In this document: positions 1-8,100 of the stretch, piece after piece
How the letters are laid out: the number at the start of each line of letters is the position of its first letter
Numbering within the stretch: position 1 is the first letter of the stretch
Source: DASPKA01 sp035628335
Lineage (GTDB): Bacteria > Patescibacteriota > Doudnabacteria > UBA920
Reading direction: 5' to 3'
DNA length: 16,555 nt
Assembly (NCBI GenBank): GCA_035628335.1
Contig: DASPKA010000043.1
Span: forward strand, 1-16,555
Program-made: the position numbers and the translations under genes
The notes under the pieces: generated by a model
What the model saw: only the letters and a program-made list of their open reading frames with translations
Database searches by the model: none
Told to the model about the DNA's origin: nothing

Positions 1-1743
1 CAGTTCGCGCCAGCGCAAATTTCTGCAACGTTCGGCAACCCAGTATACTATGGGGCATTTTGTATTATGCCTTTTGCCCTTGCGGTTTACCTAGCCTGGC
101 AAAGTAAGTCTAAATGGCAAAAATCCCTGTATGGATTTATGGGCTTTATGCAAATTGTTGCGTTGAATCTCACTGCTGCTCGCGGTGCTACCTTAGGCCT
201 GCTGTTTGCAATTGGCGTTGCAGGCATCTTATTCTTTTACTTCATTCGTTCGCCTAAAATTCGTTCTGGAATTATTGCAGGTTTAGGTCTGTTTACTGTT
301 CTCATGTTGGTAGCAGTGCTTTCTCCAAACTTCGCGAAAGAAAATGTACTCATAGCTCGTTTGAAAGTTGCGGCTAATGACCCGAACCTTAACATGCGTA
401 TGGAACTCTGGCGAATGGCGTATCAGGGTTTCAAAGAAAGTCCCAAAGCTATTTTTTTGGGTCATGGGCAGGAAAATTTTCCGTATGCCTTTAACCGTTA
501 TTATGAAGCGGAAATGTATGAGCGGGACTTAACAGAGCGGCAAGACAAACCGCATGAGTTTTACCTTGAATTACTATATAGCTTTGGTATTTTTGGTTTC
601 CTTGTTTTCATGGGTCTCATAGCTGTGTTTTACTGGTCCCTGTGGCAGCTCAGAAAAAGAGAAATGCTAAACTTGCCTGGGTTTATTATCCTCAGTTCAG
701 GTTTTGCGGGGTATTTGCTTCAGTATTTGGCATTTTTTGAGACAACCAGCCCGACTGTCTTTTACTACATCTTCTTCTCCACGCCCATTGCCTGGCTAGC
801 TTTGAAGGACAGTGTAGACACTAAGAAAAAACTTGACCTTGCTACCTCGTTACTGGTTGCAGGAGGAGCCCTCATTGCTGTATTCATTGTGCTGTATTAC
901 ACTGTGCTTTCTCCCTCATATCTAAGTCGCTTGCAAGGTAAAGCTGCATACGCACTTTCTGTAGACAAGAAAGTTGACCAAGCATTCGCGTATTTGGAAG
1001 AAATAGCAAATGATGATTCAAACTTTGACAAACCTGCTGCAGCTATTCGAGCCATGGAGACTACGTTGGCACTGAAGAACGCCGTCGCGTCTGGGACACA
1101 ACTGCCTATGGATGTTGTGGTAAAGTTTGAGAAGCTGGTAATAGATACCTGGGAAAAACTGGATTTAAAATATTGGAACAACTCTGAACATTTAGGCTTC
1201 TACTTATGGTTTAAGACCATTTACTCTGAAGACACAAACACTCCTATAGACTCAAATCTCGACCACTTAGTAGAACGTATGCAGGCTTTAGGGCCTGAGA
1301 AGGCAGAAAGCTACTCGTATGCCGCCATGTATTACAAGCGGAAAGGGGACATGCAAAAGGCTTTTGACAACGCACAGAAAGCCATATCTCTGAACAAAGA
1401 CGACGGACAGTCCGCGTGGCTTACATATCAAATTTTACGCGCAGCCGGGAAAAATGACGAAGCTGCTACTACAGCACTCAGCGTTATGCAAAGGCAACTT
1501 CGTTTTAGTCCCACAAACGATGACTTGGTTTGGCTAACAAGCTACCTTTTGGACAAAAAACAGTACGGTCCAGCTGGTCAGCTGGCAGGCTCACTCATGC
1601 AAGCCAAAGCAGGTGTACCTGAAATCTACCCCGTCGTCATCCGCTTCCTCCGTGAAACCGGAAAGTCAGAAGACGCCACCAAGGTTATTGAAGAAGCTAA
1701 AAAGAGATTTCCCCAGAATCAAGCTATACAATCTCTCAAGTAG
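1..1743 (+). CDS. O-antigen ligase (Wzy_C/WaaL-like) membrane protein with C-terminal TPR-like tail, 5' partial
   Basis: The frame is open from base 1, so the gene begins upstream and the ATG at 67 is internal. Residues encoded at 1-66 include ISATFGNPVYYGAF, which matches the family motif (R/I)-x-(G/A)-TFGNP-x(3)-G ahead of a membrane segment. Several membrane helices follow (about 67-340 and 580-910). Between them lies a large extracytoplasmic loop with R/W positions (NMRMELWRMAYQGF, 397-438), a GHGQENF stretch and a conserved-looking His at 553-555 in KPHEFYLELLYSFGIFGF, the usual Wzy_C catalytic-loop layout. From about 940 to the stop the protein is soluble and helical, with TPR-like units such as AESYSYAAMYYKRKGDMQKA. 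Ligases of this family transfer lipid-linked glycans to lipid A, polymer or protein (PglL type) on the outer face of the membrane; the acceptor cannot be told here. The family call is firm and the substrate unknown. Confidence 0.87.
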   Translation, partial: QFAPAQISATFGNPVYYGAFCIMPFALAVYLAWQSKSKWQKSLYGFMGFMQIVALNLTAARGATLGLLFAIGVAGILFFYFIRSPKIRSGIIAGLGLFTVLMLVAVLSPNFAKENVLIARLKVAANDPNLNMRMELWRMAYQGFKESPKAIFLGHGQENFPYAFNRYYEAEMYERDLTERQDKPHEFYLELLYSFGIFGFLVFMGLIAVFYWSLWQLRKREMLNLPGFIILSSGFAGYLLQYLAFFETTSPTVFYYIFFSTPIAWLALKDSVDTKKKLDLATSLLVAGGALIAVFIVLYYTVLSPSYLSRLQGKAAYALSVDKKVDQAFAYLEEIANDDSNFDKPAAAIRAMETTLALKNAVASGTQLPMDVVVKFEKLVIDTWEKLDLKYWNNSEHLGFYLWFKTIYSEDTNTPIDSNLDHLVERMQALGPEKAESYSYAAMYYKRKGDMQKAFDNAQKAISLNKDDGQSAWLTYQILRAAGKNDEAATTALSVMQRQLRFSPTNDDLVWLTSYLLDKKQYGPAGQLAGSLMQAKAGVPEIYPVVIRFLRETGKSEDATKVIEEAKKRFPQNQAIQSLK

Positions 1744-1797
1744 TACAATAATAGCGCCAAGGGCGCGAAAGGGGGGCGACGCAAGCCCCATATTAGG

Positions 1798-2335
1798 AAA
1801 AGCGCCGCGAACTATTGTTCGCGGCGCTTTCGCGTCGAGACCCGGGCGGCCGTCGGTTTAAAAGATGATCTGGCGTGGCGCGTAAATAAATGATGCGCCG
1901 CACGCCGGTGCCGCCGGGGTCATATTTTGGTGTATAAGGTTTTTGGGAGTTTTTTCAGCAGCTCCCGCCCGCCTCACCTTTTTCAGTTCCCGCTCGTTGC
2001 CCACCGGAGCGCCCGGTGGTAGCAAATCGAAGAAAAAAACACTGTTGTTCTCCTTTGTTTTGTGGCGGCGAGTTCTCGCCGCACCGCTTTTAATGTAATG
2101 AGTTCTACTACCGGCGCGCGCTGCGCCAAAGCGATTGGGGCGGTCGTCGTGTAAAATGCCCCGAAGCGGCCGGTGCGCCGCCGGCAGTAGAACGTCGGTA
2201 CCGGTGTACTAAGTGCTTAGTAGTCACCGGTAAACTTTTTAACGGCCGCGCACCTAGCGCCGGCCTTGAGGAAAAAAGTTTTCATCGTTTGTCGCGGCCT
2301 CCTCAGCCGCGGGGTGTTGATAAGGTATGAACGAT
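1798..2335 (-). ncRNA. Candidate structured non-coding RNA (about 540 nt), no known family recognised
   Basis: This fills the only long gene-free gap. It is GC-rich (76 of 120 bases at 2101-2220) while the DNA beside it is very AT-rich (10 of 60 G+C at 2401-2460). It contains a chain of stable inverted repeats. Listed from the minus-strand 5' end: 2330-2335/2284-2289 enclosing 2306-2311/2293-2298; a 9-bp helix 2273-2281/2232-2240 enclosing GGCCG/CGGCC (2261-2265/2244-2248); hairpin 2200-2212/2217-2231 with a 2-nt bulge; a long-range helix 2179-2193/2102-2116 (14 of 15 paired) enclosing GGGGC/GCCCC; 2076-2082/2065-2071; 2013-2019/2001-2007; 1976-1980/1936-1940 enclosing 1962-1966/1945-1949; 1895-1906/1872-1881; and the terminal hairpin 1799-1830. 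A near-consensus minus-strand promoter (2341-2369) starts transcription right at the first helix. No substantial coding frame was seen. I looked for and did not find the hallmark sequences of RNase P RNA, tmRNA, SRP RNA or tRNA. The function is unknown. Confidence 0.55.
1799..1830. terminator. Perfect 14-bp hairpin, probable convergent terminator
   Basis: The arms at 1799-1812 and 1817-1830 pair perfectly around the loop TATT. Read on the plus strand the hairpin lies 55 nt after the ligase stop and ends in only TTT. Read on the minus strand it is followed by UUUU then CC, slightly better for a terminator, and would end the putative minus-strand RNA 1798-2335. Smaller hairpins GCGCC/GGCGC (1754-1766) and GGGGC/GCCCC (1773-1789) stand between it and the ligase stop. 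CGCGAAA (1764-1770) can also pair with TTTCGCG (1828-1834), so alternative folds exist. Confidence 0.6.
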
Positions 2336-2340
2336 TAAGT

Positions 2341-2369
2341 ACTATATCAAAATATTTAAATTTTGTCAA
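2341..2369 (-). promoter_or_regulatory. Sigma70 promoter for the minus-strand RNA: TTGACA-N17-TATAGT, extended -10
   Basis: On the minus strand the -35 TTGACA (2369-2364) is a perfect consensus. The spacer is 17 nt. The -10 is TATAGT (2346-2341), preceded by TGA, giving an extended -10. The expected start point, about 2334-2335, coincides with the first base of the 5' helix of the structured region. This is one of the two best promoters in the window. Confidence 0.75.
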
Positions 2370-2431
2370 CAATAAGTAATAAAAACCAACAAAAAAGCTT
2401 ATAAATAAAAGAAAAAAGATAAGTAAAACGC

Positions 2432-2460
2432 TTGACTTTTATATATTTAGATGTTATTAT
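2432..2460 (+). promoter_or_regulatory. Promoter of the YGYTQP-repeat protein gene: TTGACT-N17-TATTAT
   Basis: The -35 TTGACT (2432-2437) and -10 TATTAT (2455-2460) are separated by 17 nt in very AT-rich DNA. The expected start is near 2467, giving a leader of about 37 nt that holds a small hairpin (2476-2494) and the GCTCAC element. It is divergent from the minus-strand RNA promoter; the two -35 boxes are 62 nt apart. Confidence 0.75.
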
Positions 2461-2475
2461 TTGTTAAATTAATTT

Positions 2476-2503
2476 AACCCCTTAAATAAGGGTTTTCGCT
2501 CAC
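2476..2503 (+). promoter_or_regulatory. Leader hairpin followed by GCTCAC element abutting the ATG
   Basis: AACC-C-CTT pairs with AAG-GGTT (2476-2494) and is followed by GCTCAC at 2498-2503, directly touching the ATG at 2504. There is no Shine-Dalgarno-like GGAGG. The next two genes have the same hexamer just before their starts, and the next gene also has a hairpin ending in AGGGTT before it. The role is unknown; a translation-initiation or RNA-binding element is possible. Confidence 0.45.
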
Positions 2504-2887
2504 ATGACTTTGAAAAACCTTTTCGGCTATTCGGTTGCTTCAGCAATTTTTATAACTTTTGTAATAATTGGCAGCGCTGCGTCTACAGGACATGTATTCG
2601 CGGTAGCAAATACAGTCACAAAACCTAAACAGGTCCCAGCATACGGCTATACCCAACCAGGATACGGATACACCCAGCCTGCACCAGCTCCTGTTCCGCC
2701 AACTCCTCCAAGCTATGGCTATATGGTGCCACCAAGCTACGGTTATACTCAGCCAACTCCTCAGCCACAGCCAACCCCAACGCCTCCATCATATGGTTAC
2801 ACTCAGCCAAAACCAACGAATGTAAAACAAGCGCCTCAGCCAAAGCCAGTAACTGGTGTACTACAAATGCGCAGAGCGCGGCCATAA
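2504..2887 (+). CDS. Small secreted Pro/Tyr-rich repeat protein (YGYTQP repeats)
   Basis: The 127-residue product has an N-terminal hydrophobic signal sequence (about residues 9-25) with a plausible signal peptidase site after VFAVA (residue 35). The mature part is almost entirely low-complexity: YGYTQP at residues 47-52, 54-59, 79-84 and 97-102, plus a variant YGYMVP at 71-76, separated by Pro/Thr/Gln linkers such as PTPQPQPTPTPP. It ends in a basic tail (QMRRARP). The five copies use different synonymous codons, so the repeat is kept at protein level rather than being a fresh DNA duplication. The same motif links domains in the two large proteins downstream, which suggests a shared surface structure or partner. 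No enzyme domain is visible. It has its own promoter and a strong terminator. The function is unknown; a structural or adhesive surface peptide is one possibility. Confidence 0.85.
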   Translation: MTLKNLFGYSVASAIFITFVIIGSAASTGHVFAVANTVTKPKQVPAYGYTQPGYGYTQPAPAPVPPTPPSYGYMVPPSYGYTQPTPQPQPTPTPPSYGYTQPKPTNVKQAPQPKPVTGVLQMRRARP

Positions 2888-2924
2888 ATTTAAAAACCCT
2901 CATACACTGAGGGTTTTTAAATTT
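2886..2924 (+). terminator. Terminator after the YGYTQP-repeat gene
   Basis: Perfect 17-bp arms at 2886-2902 and 2908-2924 enclose a 5-nt loop (TACAC). The right arm contains TTTTT. The hairpin starts at the stop codon itself. The AAAAACCC/GGGTTTTT arrangement would also terminate transcription from the other direction. Confidence 0.85.
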
Positions 2925-2971
2925 GCAACTATTTCTTCATCTGGCTCGTCATATAATATAAGGGTTTTTAA

Positions 2972-3000
2972 TTGCCGTAAAATATTAATTATGTTTTAAT
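2972..3000 (+). promoter_or_regulatory. Probable promoter of the two-gene surface-protein operon: TTGCCG-N17-TTTAAT, extended -10
   Basis: The -35 TTGCCG (2972-2977), a 17-nt spacer and the -10 TTTAAT (2995-3000), preceded by TGT, make a reasonable extended -10 promoter. The predicted start near 3007 gives a leader of about 42 nt with the hairpin/GCTCAC element. A perfect TATAAT at 2952-2957 has no matching -35 at a usable distance. Confidence 0.5.
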
Positions 3001-3017
3001 TTAAGTATAAGTATTTG

Positions 3018-3046
3018 CCCATGCTTTTTGGCATAGGGTTGCTCAC
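3018..3046 (+). promoter_or_regulatory. Leader hairpin followed by GCTCAC element 2 nt before the ATG
   Basis: CCC-ATGC (3018-3024) pairs with GCAT-a-GGG (3031-3038). GGGTT then runs into GCTCAC (3041-3046), with AT before the start codon at 3049. The block AGGGTT-(0-3 nt)-GCTCAC is shared with the leader of the gene at 2504. No Shine-Dalgarno site is present. Confidence 0.45.
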
Positions 3047-3048
3047 AT

Positions 3049-5154
3049 ATGACTATAAAAAGATTATCACTAAGTCAGGGCGTAGTTGTGGTGTTTTTCG
3101 TAGCCGCATTTTTGTTTGGAGCCTATATGGTTTCTACAAACCGTGAAGTTGCCAAAGCAGCACCAACTGTTAATGCTGCTTCTTCATCTGCCGCCAGCCT
3201 TCATTTTTCTACAAGTGGAGAAAAGACCATTAAAAACCGCATATATACATTTAGCCTTTCTGCCACTGACTTTTACTATTACTCAGAGGAAGATATGTAT
3301 ACATTCAAGCTCAGTGGTAATGTCCTGAACTGCACAAAGACACGCAAGAGCTGCAACCGTTCAGTAACAGGTCGCCTATATGAGTTTGAAGGCGACGAAA
3401 ACGCAGATTCTCTAAGGCCCCATGTTCGCACAGACGGTGACCTTGTCGCACAACTTCGCTCAGGTCGCGTTTCTGGTAAGCGTTCAATAGGCGCTGGTGG
3501 CGCTGCTTCCTATACTATTTTTATTACTGTTAGCGGTAGGTACTATGAGCTCGGCAGTTTGTGGTTTGAGTTACCAGAAGGTGTGACCCATGCTCCAACG
3601 CCTGTGCCAACTCCTTATCCCTCTGATCCTGTGCCATTTTCTGCTGCGCGTTTTTCACCTACTTATGGGTATACACAGCACGTTAACCCACACACCTCAA
3701 ACCAAGTCCTTCACCAGGGCGCGGTGTATAACGACGGAAAGACTAAGCTTTCTTTAATTGGCGCATTATACCAAATCCCAGGTACTTTTTCTCCCTCCAA
3801 CTTCACTATGCGCGTTAACGGTTCTGTAATCGCGCGTAACTTCCCAAATTCCATCTACACTTTTGTAAATGGCGGCAATACCTATATTCAAGTTCGTTTT
3901 GGTAATCGTTTCCCGCTCCACTACGGCTCGTCAATAGACTTTTCGTTGATAGGCGATACCAAGGGAGCAACGGGGGAAACTTGGGTCACTTTGGAAAAGG
4001 TGTACCACCAGTTTGACAGCGAGCCCCACGTAACTTCAACAGAGCAATCCTGGCTAGGCGGCTTGCCCAATGGCCAGCAAATTTCATTCCTGCCAAGCTA
4101 TGCGCAGCCAAGCCCAGGTCCGTCTTTTGGCTACCAAAAGCCTACGTTAGTCCGCAGGAGCAGCTATAACCCTATGCACTTCTCTTACCCGCAACCAGCT
4201 GGTAGCTGTTCTCCTGACGGTATAAACAACTGTGGTACAGAGCTAAATGCAATCGCGCTTGGGCAAGACTATAACGGCGAGTATGTTATAAACTCGCTGA
4301 CCTATGAAGTAAAAACTTCATGTACTGACCAGCAGAACCGCATACCAAAAACCTATAACTTAATAGAGTACAAGGGCTCATGGGGTGGAAATAACAAGCG
4401 ACTCCTTAAAACCGTGACAACTGACGGGTATACCCGCTATGTAAACTTCACCAGTCTAAATGTTAGCGTACCCAGCTCTCCTATACTTGATCCAAACAAC
4501 CGCAAGCATTTGATCGTGGCATCTGATATTCCTTCGTGTGCAAATCTGGGCAGCGGGAATTATAATCTTTCTTCTCGTTTGACTGCTGCTGAAATTAGGC
4601 GTGGCAACCAGAACGTGTGGGACTTTGACATCTTTGATGCAGGCTTTGACCAGGTAGTACAAGTTGACCTACGATCTTCCATAGTACCGGGGGTGTACAT
4701 CAACTTCCTCCCTTCAGCTTTGATTGGATTAGCAAATCCAGTCGCAAATACGCCAAATGCGATAATTGAAAGCCTGGACATCCATAATCCAGCCACTCAG
4801 CCTACTAAAACAATTACTTCGCTAACTTTTCAAATTAGCGGAAATTGCAGACGTTCTGTTTCAGAAACGAGGTTGGTATTGGATAATGGAACCATAGTTT
4901 ACCCATCTTCTGTTATAGACTCTCAGGACGTGGGGCATGAGTATATCCAACTAAGCTTCGACAACACCCTCTCTATAATTGTTACTCCTGGCAGTTCTAA
5001 ACGTATACAACTCATTGGTAAAGTAGGGACTTGCTCTCAGAATGACAAATCCTTTGTTACCAAACTCATTGGGTTTAACGGTACGCCCGACACGGATCCT
5101 TACCAGCACACGGTGGGTTGGCCAGACGGACGTCGGCTTAATATCATTAATTAA
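3049..5154 (+). CDS. Large secreted multidomain surface protein, paralogue of the next gene
   Basis: The 701-residue product has a signal/anchor helix at about residues 10-28, with a possible cleavage after AKA (residue 37). Residues about 50-176 form a domain closely matched by the next protein (shared FSTSGEK, LNCT-x(3)-KSC, AQLRSG, SYTIF, RYYE-x-G-x-LWFELPE), with two conserved Cys (C95, C102) that could form a disulfide. A Pro/Thr linker and TYGYTQ (205-210) lead to a beta-rich domain (about 215-345). A second linker with FGYQKP (360-365) precedes two further beta domains carrying the signature SLTxxxx...C (SLTYEVKTSC at 416-425; SLTFQISGNC at 591-600). No catalytic motif is visible. It shares a promoter and terminator with the gene 18 nt downstream. 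I infer a structural or adhesive role on the outer surface. The family is not one I can name. Confidence 0.85.
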   Translation: MTIKRLSLSQGVVVVFFVAAFLFGAYMVSTNREVAKAAPTVNAASSSAASLHFSTSGEKTIKNRIYTFSLSATDFYYYSEEDMYTFKLSGNVLNCTKTRKSCNRSVTGRLYEFEGDENADSLRPHVRTDGDLVAQLRSGRVSGKRSIGAGGAASYTIFITVSGRYYELGSLWFELPEGVTHAPTPVPTPYPSDPVPFSAARFSPTYGYTQHVNPHTSNQVLHQGAVYNDGKTKLSLIGALYQIPGTFSPSNFTMRVNGSVIARNFPNSIYTFVNGGNTYIQVRFGNRFPLHYGSSIDFSLIGDTKGATGETWVTLEKVYHQFDSEPHVTSTEQSWLGGLPNGQQISFLPSYAQPSPGPSFGYQKPTLVRRSSYNPMHFSYPQPAGSCSPDGINNCGTELNAIALGQDYNGEYVINSLTYEVKTSCTDQQNRIPKTYNLIEYKGSWGGNNKRLLKTVTTDGYTRYVNFTSLNVSVPSSPILDPNNRKHLIVASDIPSCANLGSGNYNLSSRLTAAEIRRGNQNVWDFDIFDAGFDQVVQVDLRSSIVPGVYINFLPSALIGLANPVANTPNAIIESLDIHNPATQPTKTITSLTFQISGNCRRSVSETRLVLDNGTIVYPSSVIDSQDVGHEYIQLSFDNTLSIIVTPGSSKRIQLIGKVGTCSQNDKSFVTKLIGFNGTPDTDPYQHTVGWPDGRRLNIIN

Positions 5155-5161
5155 AATTAAC

Positions 5162-5167
5162 GCTCAC
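5162..5167 (+). promoter_or_regulatory. Third GCTCAC element, 5 nt before the ATG
   Basis: It lies in the 18-nt gap between the two large surface-protein genes and replaces any Shine-Dalgarno site. Because this copy is inside an operon with no room for a promoter, the hexamer is more likely to act at RNA or translation level than as a DNA operator. Confidence 0.4.
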
Positions 5168-5172
5168 ACTAT

Positions 5173-8100
5173 ATGGCAATTTTACGTCGCATTAAGTTTC
5201 ATACTGCCCTAGGTTTTGGTCTTTTAGCCACTGCCGTACTGTTTGGAGCCTTTATGGCTTCCGGGAAGCTACATGTACAGGCAGCCAAAGCGCCTGGAAA
5301 GGTCCTGGCAGCTACTGCAACTAAGGCTAATCTTTCATTTTCAACTAGTGGTGAAAAGCAAATTAGAAATCGTCTGTACACGTACACCATCACCGCAGAC
5401 AACTTCTCCTACTACCCGGGCAAGGATGACACTGATTTGGATGAAGGCTATCTTTTTACGGTCAAAGGTTCAGTGCTCAACTGTACGCTTAAGCGAAGAT
5501 CATGTACTAAAGCCGTAAGCGGTCGCGTATATGAGTATGAAGGCGAGGATCAGGAAACCTCTAAGGAGCCTCATGATAGGGATGATGGAGAGCTCATTGC
5601 ACAATTACGAAGCGGAAAATTTTCAACTACCCGCAGCATAAGCGCTGGCGGCAATGTTTCATATACCATCTTTGTTAAAGCCAGCAACAGGTACTATGAA
5701 GTAGGTACGCTTTGGTTTGAATTGCCAGAGTCGTCCGAGCAACCACAGCCCGCGTATGGGTACGCTAACATTAAGAGTCCTTACCCAGAACAGAGCGTAC
5801 ATGGTAGCGAACTTACAGTAGAAGCCCAGGTGAGCAGACCAGATGGTATTGCATATATCAAAACATATATTGGCGGCGCTGAATATCCTCATAGTAATAT
5901 TGGCTCCATAATGGACAATGACCCTTACCGTAGAAACGCACGGTACATGATCAAGGTTCCGTTCGGCACCCTTCCGCAGGGTAGGCATATCTTTATGCTT
6001 TCTACTTGGGATAATAAGGGTGTCAGGTTAGATAGTCAGGTATCGTTTCACTATGGTCAGCAACCTTCTGCTGTTTATGGTTACCATAATCCGTTCTCGA
6101 ACTTTACTGCCAATGTAGGCGAGCCGCATGTAGGTATTGCGGGCGGATACTACAACCCAGGTAGTACTGCGGTATATATCAGTCAGATTGCACTACGGGT
6201 GCCAGAACCAAATACAACTGCAGACGTACTTATAGATTTTCGTGCTTATTATAATGGTGTCGAAATATCTTCTGCGCCTTCAAGTTATACTACAAATCCA
6301 CGGTTAGTAATGTTTACCGTAAACCAAACGGCAGCTGCATATAGTCAGAATACGATTTACTTTGTTGCTAACGTAAAGTCCGGTATTTCTCCGCAAACTA
6401 TTTCTAACATCGGCTTGTATAAGATCTATGGCAGTAATGGCGCTACACTTAACGTATCTGGTTTGCCAGCAAACCAGGTTATGTATATTCAAAATTCCCC
6501 ATCATATGGCTACACTCAAACTACTTTTGGGAATCGCCACAGTAATGTCTATGATACTTCAGTGTTCCGCTATTCTGGCGCGCTACCTTACAAGGCTTCG
6601 GTGAATTGCGGTATAAACGGAAACTTTGACTGTGCGCAGGAAGTGCATGCTATTTACGGCATTGCTGGCGACAACACTACAAAGTATATAAAGTCACTTA
6701 CCTACACCTTTGACTCTTGCCAGGGCAAGCAGTTTACACAAATGCGTTTGCTTGAGTACAATGACGCGTTTAATCCAACAGTAAAAAAACTAGTGGCACA
6801 GTCCGGGGGTCCCTCAAACAACCAAATCAAGTTTACTAACTTAAACATTGAACTTAAACCTCGGTATTCGGGCGGCCAGTATAATCCATGGAAAGGAATT
6901 GTCCTCGCAGCTGACCTGCCTGACTGCAGTGGGGTGTATAACACTACTCTTTCTCAAATTGTGTTGGCAGACGGGTCTTCCTTTGATTACTATACCCACC
7001 CACAGAATTTAACGGTTAATGGAACTACGCAGTCCTCACAACCACACCCAGCAGGAACCAATGTTAACATTGACGGTACTATCTATATGGTTACTGCAGA
7101 AAAATGTCTTCGAGGCTATGTTAGTGTTGCTGCGTTCACCTCAAGAGGTTTTACGTTCCAAGACGTGGTTCCGTCCAATGCTGCAGACAGGGCATTACCA
7201 ATTTGTTCTGGGCCACCGTTTGACGTGCAGGCATCTTTAAATATTAGTTTTCAACCTAACTCAGCCTACGCAGGTTTGTCAGTCGTAGAAAATAGTGGCA
7301 ACAACCGCATTGACAGTTTGACAATGACTTCAAATTTTGATGGGAGTTTGAGCGGCATTAGCTTTGACGTCGGTGGTCCTTGTAAGGGTCATACGTTAAG
7401 GGACTTTACTTTAAAGTATAACGGGCAGACGTTTACTAACCCACGCTTCGATTTTCTGTCCGAAGGACAATATCAGGTTAGTTTTTCACTAAGCCCACAA
7501 GCTTTTGTGAAAGGACACTTATATACAATCGAACTTTGGGCTAACGTTGGTGTATGTCAGTCGTCAAGTAGCGAAAAGTCTTATACTTCTCGTATGAATG
7601 GGTATGGATCAGCTCCTCTTGTTCCAGTTGGTGGAACAACCTATCCGGGTACAAGATCGGTAAAGGTAGTAAGTCAAGCTGTTACTCCTCAGATTAAAAT
7701 CACAGAGCCTTTGGCTGGTGTGAGTCCTACTGTATATACCTCTGCGCATTTTTTTGGTAACTACCAGGTAATTGCTACTGCTATTAACAATGGTAATGGT
7801 TTAGTACAAGCCTGCTACTTAGAAAAATATGGGAGCAGGTTGGGAAAGATTGATGACGTTAAAAAAGACTCTGCCGGAAGAATCCTCTGGCATCCAGGGG
7901 TATATGTTCAGACTACGGGTATCTACTCACAAAAGCGCTTTGCATATGGTGCAGGTTTCACATTAGTATGCGAGCTTAAGAACACATCAGGTCAAGTGGT
8001 TGCAAGTCATACCTATGGAACATTTTCTGTCGATTTGCCCACAAATGGCAACTTTAACGCATCTTTGAAACCAGCTCAGAATTTAAATCTCATTAATGTT

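Noticed and set aside
1613..1861. Plus-strand open frame running past the ligase stop into the hairpin region
   Set aside because: It overlaps the ligase in another frame, is Ser/Arg/Pro-rich nonsense and reads through the terminator hairpin.
1798..2335. Known RNAs (RNase P RNA, tmRNA, SRP RNA, tRNA) in the GC-rich hairpin region
   Set aside because: On neither strand do I see the RNase P GAGGAAAGUCC and ACAGAA blocks, tmRNA ends with a GGUUCGA T-loop, the SRP GGAAG/AGCA tip or a cloverleaf; a covariance search should confirm.
2642..2809. Tandem DNA repeat or CRISPR-like array in the YGYTQP region
   Set aside because: The units are 18-base codon blocks with synonymous differences and irregular spacing, explained by a repeated peptide.
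2625..2903. Minus-strand open frame opposite the YGYTQP-repeat gene
   Set aside because: It is a by-product of the repetitive plus-strand codons and runs into the terminator stem; there is no promoter or ribosome site.
2952..2957. Perfect TATAAT as the promoter of the large surface operon
   Set aside because: No acceptable -35 lies 16-18 nt upstream; the TTGCCG/TTTAAT pair closer to the gene fits better.
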